Shown piece by piece: positions 15,014 through 19,440 of a DNA stretch of 19,440 bases. Source of the DNA: a bacterium (lineage in GTDB: Bacteria > Chloroflexota > Dormibacteria > UBA8260 > Bog-877). The DNA is taken from contig JAJYWM010000174.1 in NCBI GenBank assembly GCA_021791455.1, forward strand, positions 1-19,440. Direction: 5' to 3'. Position numbers and translations under genes: made by a program. Under the pieces are notes generated by a model. The model saw only the letters and a list, made by a program, of their open reading frames with translations, searched no databases and was not told the origin of the DNA. The first letter of the stretch is position 1; the number at the start of each line of letters is the position of its first letter.

Positions 15014-15424
15014 ATGAGCGGCTGGCTTGGAGTTGCGTCGGCCGCCCATGTGCGGCAGGGGGTGAAGCTCGGCATCGCTCAGATCGGGCACGGCAGGAGG
15101 CCCGGACTCGCCAGGATGAAAGCCGGGGACACGCTGGTCTATTACTCACCGGTCGAGCACTTTGGCGACGCTCTGCCGTTGCGCGAGTTCACAGCCCTTG
15201 GCCTAGTTGCCGACGACCTGATCTGGCAGGCGGACGAAGGGGACTTCAAGCCCTTCAGGCGCCGCGTCGACTACGCGCCGGCCAGAGCTCTGCCCCTCGA
15301 GGCGGTCAGGTCACGGCTCAAGCTGGCGTCCGCTGCCAACTGGGGCTATCAGCTCCGGCGCGGCCTCGTCCCGCTCGACCCGTCAGATGTCGCCGTGCTG
15401 AGCGAGATGATGGTCCTCCGGTGA
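15014..15424 (+). CDS. EVE domain-containing protein
   Basis: A 136-residue stand-alone EVE (PUA-like) domain. Fold markers in order: WLGVASAAHVRQGVKLGIAQIGHG at the N-terminus, MKAGDTLVYYSP at about 36-47, the FTALGLVADD strand, the FKPFRRRVDY motif at about 78-87, and the terminal NWGYQLRRGLVPLD. EVE domains bind modified bases such as 5-methylcytosine derivatives and occur both alone and in restriction or RNA-modification contexts. ATG 15014 is chosen because GGAG lies 5 nt upstream and the family begins here; an in-frame extension to 14933 adds no homology. The stop overlaps the GTG of the marR-like gene (GTGA), implying co-transcription. No restriction or methylase gene is in the window, so its nucleic-acid partner is unknown. 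Confidence 0.86.
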   Translation: MSGWLGVASAAHVRQGVKLGIAQIGHGRRPGLARMKAGDTLVYYSPVEHFGDALPLREFTALGLVADDLIWQADEGDFKPFRRRVDYAPARALPLEAVRSRLKLASAANWGYQLRRGLVPLDPSDVAVLSEMMVLR

Positions 15425-15853
15425 GCCGCTCTCTCGGGAGCGAGTTCGCCGATGCCAACGACAGTCCCGGGCTCATGCTCTGGCGCGCGAGCAACAGGTG
15501 GCAGGCGTGCCAGCAGGCCGCTCTCAGGCCGTTCAGCCTCACCCACGTCCAGTTCGTGTTGCTGGCGTCGCTGGCGTGGCTGCAGGGCGACTCCCCGGTC
15601 ACTCAGCGAGCGCTCTCCGACCACGCGCACACGGACCCGATGATGACCTCCCAGGTCCTTCAGGTCCTGGACACTAAGGGTCTGATCCGGCGGGAGCCGA
15701 ACCCGACAGATGGGCGGGCCCGAGCGCAGACGCTGACCCCCGAGCGGACCGGGCCAATCGGCGGTCGAGGAGGCGGATAGGCGATTCTTTGGCCCGCTGG
15801 AACTCCGGCTGCCTCTGTTCAGGCAGATGCTGCTCGCCCTGACCGAGGGCTGA
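15421..15853 (+). pseudogene. MarR-family regulator disrupted by frameshift
   Basis: Begins at GTG 15421 in a GTGA overlap with the EVE gene. The first frame encodes a convincing MarR winged-helix: LMLWRASNRWQACQQAALRPF, LTHVQFVLLASLAWL, TDPMMTSQVLQVLDTKGLIRREP and NPTDGRARAQTLT. After the wing (near 15745) the frame changes to low-complexity GGRGGG and stops at 15780. The expected C-terminal dimerisation helix appears intact in another frame, AVEEADRRFFGPLELRL then PLFRQMLLALTEG, ending with TGA at 15851-15853. A short stretch near 15747-15761 reads best in the third frame, so two small deletions, or a net shift of the same size, explain it. Either this is a genuine lesion or an error in the assembled sequence. 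If functional it would regulate the EVE gene it overlaps. Confidence 0.8.
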
Positions 15854-15906
15854 TCGCGGCTCGGCTGCGGCGCTGAGAACCCACACCTGGCGGCGGATCG
15901 CGACCG

Positions 15907-15924
15907 CGCGGGGTCGGACCCGCG
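15907..15924 (+). terminator. Possible terminator after the EVE-marR unit
   Basis: CGCGGG (15907-15912) and CCCGCG (15919-15924) form a 6-bp GC stem with a 6-nt loop, 54 nt past the restored marR stop and well before the arsR promoter. There is no U-tract. In DNA this GC-rich such hairpins arise by chance fairly often. Confidence 0.35.
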
Positions 15925-16001
15925 GCACACATTTCGGTCCACCGAACTGACCGGCGCCACCGATGGCGGATTGGCCGCGGCGTCGCCCGACAGCCGCCAA
16001 C

Positions 16002-16029
16002 TTGACTAACCCCACATGGTTATATAACC
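16002..16029 (+). promoter_or_regulatory. arsR promoter with palindromic operator
   Basis: A -35-like TTGACT (16002-16007) precedes a perfect 12-bp palindrome GGTTATATAACC (16018-16029), which contains a good -10, TATAAC (16023-16028), at a short 15-bp spacing. The palindrome is the only AT-rich island nearby and extends partially with AC/GT at its outer ends (16014-16033). Overlap of the dyad with the -10 is typical of ArsR autorepression. A start near 16035 would leave almost no leader before the ATG at 16038. Confidence 0.65.
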
Positions 16030-16037
16030 TAGTGGCT

Positions 16038-16394
16038 ATGTTGCGTCAGGACCCTCTCAGCATCACGTTCGCGGCACTCGCAGACCCAACGCGTCGGGCG
16101 ATTCTCGACCGGCTCTCGGCGGGTGAGGCTGGGGTGGTCGAACTTGCCGATGCCTGCACCCTGAGCCAGCCCGCCATCACCAAGCACCTCAAAGTGTTGG
16201 AGCGAGCTGGCCTCATCAAGCGTGCTCGCGACGGCCAGCGCCGCCCCGCCCGGCTGCGGCCGGACGGTCTGCTGGAGGTCGATGACTGGCTCCGCCAGAC
16301 CCATGCCGACTGGTCCGACCGCCTCGATCGGCTTGAGATCCATCTCGCGAGCCAGACCGCCAGAGGCAACTCCAAGGAGGACCCCCGTGCCTGA
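16038..16394 (+). CDS. ArsR-family winged-helix repressor
   Basis: A 118-residue regulator of the non-metal ArsR subgroup commonly paired with AHSA1/SRPBCC genes. The N-terminal FAALADPTRRAILDRLSAGE (about 11-30) is the family hallmark, with helix-turn-helix VVELADACTLSQPAITKHLKVLERAGLI (recognition helix about 42-56) and the wing KRARDGQRRPARL. No cysteine-rich metal site is seen (the only Cys is C40), so it probably senses an organic or protein signal. ATG 16038 gives the family N-terminus; an in-frame extension to 15963 would run through the promoter. No Shine-Dalgarno precedes it, consistent with near-leaderless mRNA. It overlaps the next gene by 8 nt and likely represses its own operon through the GGTTATATAACC site. 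Confidence 0.9.
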   Translation: MLRQDPLSITFAALADPTRRAILDRLSAGEAGVVELADACTLSQPAITKHLKVLERAGLIKRARDGQRRPARLRPDGLLEVDDWLRQTHADWSDRLDRLEIHLASQTARGNSKEDPRA

Positions 16395-16890
16395 GCAACC
16401 CGTTCCCGTGGATCTGAGATCTGTCACCCCGACCAAGCAGCTCACCATGGAGCGGTGGCTGGCGGCGCCGCCGGAGCGAGTCTTCCACGCCTTCACCGAG
16501 TCGGGGCAGATCAAGAGCTGGTGGTGGCCGAAGGGGTTCCGCTGCCCCGCAGCGGAGGTCGACCTTCGCGTCGGAGGCCACTATCGGATAGCCATGGAGT
16601 GGCCCGAGTTCATCCAGGCAGATGCGCGATTCTCCCACTACCTGGCGGGCGAGTACTACGAGATAGATCGCCCCAGACGGCTCGTGATGAGCGGTCGGGC
16701 AGTGAACGAGGAACAGGGCGAACTCTTTGCGACCCTGATTGAGCTGACCTTTGAGCCTCACGAGGGTGGCACGGCGCTGACTATGCGTCAGTCCTACTTC
16801 GACCCGCTGCCACCCCCTGAAGCGATGTCCGGCGCCGAACAGGGCTGGTCCGAGCAGCTGGACAAGCTGCGTACGCTGTTGCAGGACTGA
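16387..16890 (+). CDS. SRPBCC / AHSA1-family protein
   Basis: A 167-residue START-like (SRPBCC) fold protein of the family named for the C-terminal domain of the Hsp90 co-chaperone Aha1. Typical features are the opening strand LTMERWLAAPPERVFHAFTESGQIKSWW, the RVGGHYRIAME strand, GEYYEIDRPRRLVMS at about 88-102, and the closing FDPLPPPEAMSGAEQGWSEQLDKLRTLL, whose 'GW...L..L' end is diagnostic. These proteins have a hydrophobic ligand cavity; the ligand is unknown. GTG 16387 is decided by AAGGAGG 6 nt upstream; an in-frame extension back to 16222 lies within arsR. Coupled by an 8-nt overlap with the ArsR gene, it is presumably controlled by it. Confidence 0.88.
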   Translation: MPEQPVPVDLRSVTPTKQLTMERWLAAPPERVFHAFTESGQIKSWWWPKGFRCPAAEVDLRVGGHYRIAMEWPEFIQADARFSHYLAGEYYEIDRPRRLVMSGRAVNEEQGELFATLIELTFEPHEGGTALTMRQSYFDPLPPPEAMSGAEQGWSEQLDKLRTLLQD

Positions 16891-16898
16891 CACGTCCG

Positions 16899-17795
16899 GT
16901 GACCACCACACGCACTCAGACGCTCGAGCTTCTTGGAGTCGACCTCGTCTTCGACGTTCGGGGCCAGCTGCCGACGGCCGACGGACGGCGACCACTCTTC
17001 CTCGTCGGACAGCCCATGGACGCGACCGGCTTTCGCACCCTAGCCTCCCTGCTCCCCGACCGGACCGTGATCACCTACGACCCGAGAGGAATAGGGCGCA
17101 GCACCCGCAAGGACGGTCGCTTAGATCACGATCCCGGCATTCAGGCCCAAGATCTGCATTCTGTCGTAGACGCGCTCGGTACCGGCCCAGTGGACATGTT
17201 CGCGAGCAGCGGGGGCGCGGTGACGGCACTGGCCCTGGTTGCCATCCACCCCACGGACGTCACCATCCTGGTGGCCCATGAGCCGCCGCTGGTCGAGGTC
17301 CTTCCCGACGCGATGGCCGCGAGACGAGCTGTGGACCAATTTCTCGACTCGTACACGGCCCTTGGACTGGGTTTCGGCATGGCGTCGTTCATCACCATGA
17401 CCTCATGGGCGGGCGAGTTCGGCGATGACTACTTCGCTCAGCCGGCCCCGGATCCCGCCTCCTTCGGATTGCCCAGCGCGGACGACGGGACGCGCGACAA
17501 CCCGCTGCTTTCGGGGAGGTCCAGTGCGATTACCAGCTATCGTCCCGACGTCGCGGCACTGGTCTCGGCCCCGACCCGCATCGTCATCGCCGTTGGGGAG
17601 GAATCGCTGGGAACCTTCACCGGGCGCACGTCGGTGGCGATGGCCGGTCTACTCAGTAAAGAGGTCGTGGTGTTTCCGAGCCATCATGCCGGTTTCGCAG
17701 GCGGGGAGTTCGGCTACATGGGCCAGCCCAGAGCCTTTGCAGACCGACTTGCCGCCCTGCTGGACGAAGTTGAGCGCGATTCGCAACCACAGTGA
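16899..17795 (+). CDS. Alpha/beta hydrolase
   Basis: A 298-residue alpha/beta-hydrolase-fold protein. The oxyanion region LFLVGQPMDATGF is at about 33-45, followed by ITYDPRGIGRS at about 58-68, the nucleophile elbow DMFASSGGAVTAL with S104 (A-S-S-G-G instead of the usual G-x-S-x-G), and a C-terminal catalytic-His region FPSHHAGFAGGEFGYMGQPRAFADRL. The last segment is common in actinobacterial hydrolases of this type. The substrate is unknown. GTG 16899 lies 8 nt after the AHSA1 stop and has no evident Shine-Dalgarno, so translation may be coupled. The arsR-AHSA1-hydrolase order suggests a single operon; the three may act on, or respond to, the same hydrophobic compound. Confidence 0.87.
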   Translation: MTTTRTQTLELLGVDLVFDVRGQLPTADGRRPLFLVGQPMDATGFRTLASLLPDRTVITYDPRGIGRSTRKDGRLDHDPGIQAQDLHSVVDALGTGPVDMFASSGGAVTALALVAIHPTDVTILVAHEPPLVEVLPDAMAARRAVDQFLDSYTALGLGFGMASFITMTSWAGEFGDDYFAQPAPDPASFGLPSADDGTRDNPLLSGRSSAITSYRPDVAALVSAPTRIVIAVGEESLGTFTGRTSVAMAGLLSKEVVVFPSHHAGFAGGEFGYMGQPRAFADRLAALLDEVERDSQPQ

Positions 17796-18196
17796 TGCGG
17801 GCCGGCGTGGGACGGCATGCCCCGGAGTTCCGGAATATGCCCACCAGGGCCTGACCCCCATCGCCATCCCACCCTGGTTCGCGGTCCGGCAACCAGAAGA
17901 GCTTCGACTCCAAGGGTGGCGCAATCCGACACCGTGGGGCAAGACGGGGCACAGCCCGGCTGAAGGAGTGGGCGGACAAGCCCTGCTCGGGTGACCCTGC
18001 CGGTCTCCATCCGGCCGGGCAGGACAGAGTCGATGCCGCGCCGCTTCTCAAGCCGCTTCTCAAATTGGGTCATCTTGACCGTGAACCCGCACCCGTGCAC
18101 ACCCGGCTCGCGCCTCAGCCGGGCCTGCGCTCCTGTCAGGCTTGGTGAGAATCCCATAGCGGTGCTGGCTGACGCGGCGCCAGCTACTGTGCTGCC
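17796..18196. other. 400-bp gene-poor stretch after the hydrolase operon
   Basis: No recognisable gene on either strand. It contains a weak hairpin (GGCAT 17814-17818 with ATGCC 17837-17841, enclosing CCGGA/TCCGG) that may end the hydrolase operon, and a 12-nt tandem duplication at 18041-18064. A minus-strand frame includes a plausible-looking segment FTVKMTQFEKRLEKRRG near 18031-18083, but it has no family I recognise and no neighbouring support. The region may be decayed mobile DNA. Confidence 0.4.
18041..18064. repeat. 12-nt tandem duplication
   Basis: CCGCTTCTCAAG (18041-18052) is followed directly by CCGCTTCTCAAA (18053-18064), 11 of 12 positions identical. It probably arose by slippage in non-coding DNA; no function is evident. 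Confidence 0.7.
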
Positions 18197-18583
18197 TTGG
18201 CTCACGGGGAGCGTCCTGGCCAGGCCGGTAAGAGGCCCTCTGTGCCCGCTTTCTGGAGCTGGTGCCCGATCCTCGAGCACGAGCTCGGAGCCTTGCTCAA
18301 GCCGCTAGTACGGGTCCGGCCGACCCAGTGCGCGCCTGGCCCGGCGGCTGTAAGCGTGACCCCGCTTGCGCCATCGGACCCTGCCGCGATAAACCGACTG
18401 GAAGAGCTGGCCACCAAGCACCGCCTCCCAGTGGCCGCTGGAGTCTCGGACTATCGGTGGTGGCCTCGGCGCAAGCGGAGAACAGCCGTGGCGGCCGTCA
18501 AGTCTCCTGGGGCGGCGATCGCACGGGCTCAAGCGGAGCTGCAGGCACTTGTCAAAGATGTTCGAAAGGAGATGGCAGTATGA
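18197..18583 (+). pseudogene. Possible C-terminal remnant of a ParA-like ATPase
   Basis: An open frame whose last 70 or so residues look like the end of a small ParA/MinD-type partition ATPase: AAINRLEELATKHRLPVA, then SDYRWWPRRKRRTAVAAV (family: 'hglpvf...i.yr.a...g.pv'), then AAIARAQAELQALVKDVRKEM as the last helix. No Walker A motif, switch regions or convincing start are present upstream, and the N-terminal part reads as random GC-rich sequence. The stop overlaps the start of the following ribbon-helix-helix gene by 4 nt (ATGA), the arrangement expected for a parA-parB-like pair. The similarity is judged by eye and is weak; an unrelated small protein coupled to the next gene is possible. 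Confidence 0.35.
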
Positions 18584-18927
18584 GCGGGATAGAGGATCTG
18601 CGTCGGCGGCGCGAGGTGGGGTCCTCCGTGCAGCGACGTATGCCAGCCGCCCTTCGGCCACGCACCGACCCTGCCGTAATGGCGAAGGGCCCCGGCCGGA
18701 GCGATCCGCAGAACCCCGGGGAAGTCGGCGGGCGGCTACCTGACGCTGACCCCTTGGTGGCCCTGGGCGTCCGGATCCCCCGCCGCCTAGACGACCGGCT
18801 GGCGGTGCTGGGCGTCCTGCTCCGGGTTCGAGGCATACGGGTCACCAAGGCGGAGCTGGTGGCGTACACGCTGAGGCATCTGCCCGAGAATGTGACCGAA
18901 AAGCTCGCGGCTGAGATCCGGCGCTAG
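18580..18927 (+). CDS. Small ribbon-helix-helix-like DNA-binding protein
   Basis: A 115-residue basic protein. The N-terminal half (about 1-60) is Arg/Pro-rich and probably disordered. The C-terminal half has a ribbon-helix-helix pattern: a strand VALGVRIPRRLDDRL, helix AVLGVLLRVRG, then VTKAELVAYTLRHLP as the second helix. Such proteins act as partition centromere-binding proteins, copy-number controllers or antitoxins. ATG 18580 is supported by AAGGAG 8 nt upstream, and the start overlaps the stop of the preceding ParA-like remnant (ATGA), favouring a partition role. A GCGCTAGCGC palindrome covers its stop codon. It suggests that this end of the window derives from a plasmid or integrative element. 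The fold assignment is by pattern only. Confidence 0.6.
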   Translation: MSGIEDLRRRREVGSSVQRRMPAALRPRTDPAVMAKGPGRSDPQNPGEVGGRLPDADPLVALGVRIPRRLDDRLAVLGVLLRVRGIRVTKAELVAYTLRHLPENVTEKLAAEIRR

Positions 18928-18974
18928 CGCAGAGCAATCGCCCAGAGAGCGTAACTCAGCAGAACGAGGCGCAA

Positions 18975-18996
18975 CCCGTACGGATTCCCGTACTAT
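18975..18996 (+). promoter_or_regulatory. Toxin-antitoxin promoter/operator candidate
   Basis: GTACGG (18978-18983) and CCGTAC (18988-18993) form a 6-bp-arm dyad with a 4-nt centre; the same region also reads as a CCCGTAC direct repeat (18975-18981 and 18987-18993). The dyad overlaps a -10-like TACTAT (18991-18996), as expected for an autoregulated toxin-antitoxin operon. No good -35 was found. Confidence 0.45.
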
Positions 18997-19004
18997 ATGG
19001 GTGT

Positions 19005-19292
19005 GCCAAGGTAGTTGCTACAGGTGAGGCACGTGCAGCCCTCCACCAGATTGCCAAGCGCTTCGACGCCGGAGAGGGCGAGCCGGTGTACTTCGGTTCC
19101 CACCGGCGTGCCCAAGGCGTCATCGTTCCACTGGAGGTCTGGGAGAAGCTGCTTGAGCAGGCCGAAGATACGCTCGACCTTGAGCTTGCCCGACAGCGTT
19201 TGTCTCATGGGGACGGGCAAAGGCGAAGCCGTGCCGATCTGGATGAAGCCTTTCGCGAGGCAGCCGAGGCAGCAAGCCGTAAGTCTGGGTGA
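19005..19292 (+). CDS. Phd/YefM-like antitoxin, start codon unresolved
   Basis: The frame AKVVATGEARAALHQIAKRF, then EPVYFGSHRRAQGVIVPLEVWEKLLEQ, then LELARQRL, then SRADLDEAFREAA resembles Phd-type antitoxins: an N-terminal DNA-binding half with the 'P.yfgshrraeGVivp...w..L' strand-helix, then a C-terminal toxin-neutralising helix. No ATG, GTG or TTG precedes this frame in phase; the first in-frame start is GTG 19086, in the middle of the conserved domain. The expected start ATG 18997 (or GTG 19003) is one base out of phase with AKVVATGEA, so a single-base loss around 19003-19008, or a sequence error, is likely. The stop overlaps the toxin GTG (GTGA). Coordinates mark the conserved frame, not a proven start. 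Confidence 0.65.
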   Translation, partial: AKVVATGEARAALHQIAKRFDAGEGEPVYFGSHRRAQGVIVPLEVWEKLLEQAEDTLDLELARQRLSHGDGQRRSRADLDEAFREAAEAASRKSG

Positions 19293-19440
19293 CGCCGCGA
19301 GCTAGACGGCCACACTACACGCTGATCCCGCATCCAGAGGCTGTAGCTGACATCGCCGCCTTGGCTTCGCAGGGCCCGGCCGTTGTCGCGGCAGCGGCGG
19401 CAATCGCCGACGGCTTAGCCTTTGGGCGGGTCATCGGCAA
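19289..19440 (+). CDS. RelE/ParE-like toxin, partial
   Basis: Starts at GTG 19289, overlapping the antitoxin stop by 4 nt, and runs off the window after 50 codons. The visible protein RRPHYTLIPHPEAVADIAAL, then a helix rich in Ala, then DGLAFGRVIG, fits the N-terminal half of the RelE/ParE superfamily: strand one, 'p.a..dl..l' helix one, helix two, and the 'G.v.gk' turn ahead of the core strands. These toxins cleave mRNA at the ribosome or inhibit gyrase; the catalytic C-terminal residues are outside the window, so the type cannot be told. Family is inferred from this short segment and the antitoxin context. Confidence 0.6.
   Translation, partial: MTPRARRPHYTLIPHPEAVADIAALASQGPAVVAAAAAIADGLAFGRVIG

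Noticed and set aside
17881..17920. TTCGACTCC resembling a tRNA T-arm
   Set aside because: The flanking bases do not form the five-base T stem, and no acceptor, D or anticodon arm is found on either strand.
17714..18280. 188-codon minus-strand frame with FTVKMTQFEKRLEKRRG
   Set aside because: Overlaps the end of the hydrolase gene, has no family I recognise and no start support; kept only as a remark.
18300..18349. AGCCGC/GCGGCT pair enclosing a GGGTC/GACCC hairpin
   Set aside because: Short stems in very GC-rich DNA, inside the possible ParA-like frame; chance is an adequate explanation.
18921..18930. GCGCTAGCGC palindrome at the stop of the ribbon-helix-helix gene
   Set aside because: Only 10 bp without a loop; includes the stop codon and may be fortuitous.
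1..19440. CRISPR array, rRNA, tRNA, insertion-sequence ends
   Set aside because: No regularly spaced repeats, no rRNA or tRNA-like segments and no transposase gene or terminal inverted repeats were seen.

Overview
High-GC bacterial window, most likely a chromosomal segment from an uncultivated Gram-positive-type or Terrabacteria lineage (Actinomycetota, Chloroflexota and Dormibacterota-like are all possible; the sequence alone does not decide). Pointers are a PyrR/PyrK-type pyrimidine operon, an F420-type luciferase-like oxidoreductase, frequent GTG/TTG starts, 4-nt start/stop overlaps, and terminator-like hairpins without U-tracts.

Layout. (1) 1-1549, minus strand: an F420-dependent luciferase-like oxidoreductase cut by the window edge, preceded by a six-helix membrane protein resembling acetate/succinate transporters of the GPR1/FUN34/YaaH family. 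A strong hairpin lies between them. (2) 1571-1789: a divergent control region. The minus-strand promoter is flanked by two perfect dyads. The plus-strand promoter has a -10 box directly after a perfect 12-bp-arm palindrome, and its transcript would begin a few bases before a clear PyrR-binding RNA element. (3) 1790-10914: a tightly coupled plus-strand pyrimidine operon, pyrB-pyrR-pyrC-carAB-pyrK-pyrD. It makes orotate from bicarbonate, glutamine and aspartate; pyrE and pyrF are not present. carA and carB are one continuous 1484-codon gene. (4) 10994-14363, minus strand: an aldo/keto reductase and, 22 bp downstream, a fused kinase plus class-III aminotransferase-fold (phospholyase-like) protein. 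Together they suggest amino-alcohol catabolism: phosphorylation, elimination to an aldehyde, then reduction. (5) 14364-15013: no recognisable gene. (6) 15014-17795, plus strand: an EVE-domain protein overlapping a frameshifted MarR regulator, then an arsR-AHSA1/SRPBCC-alpha/beta hydrolase operon with a palindromic operator on its promoter. (7) 17796-19440: a gene-poor stretch, then a possible ParA-like C-terminal remnant coupled to a ribbon-helix-helix protein, then a Phd-like antitoxin and a RelE/ParE-like toxin that runs off the end. This last part looks like plasmid-derived or otherwise mobile DNA.

Most notable: the CarA-CarB fusion with an extra insert in its allosteric domain, the layered control of the pyr promoter and leader, the kinase/phospholyase fusion next to an aldehyde reductase, and three apparent lesions or remnants (marR frameshift, antitoxin start, parA remnant) near the right end.
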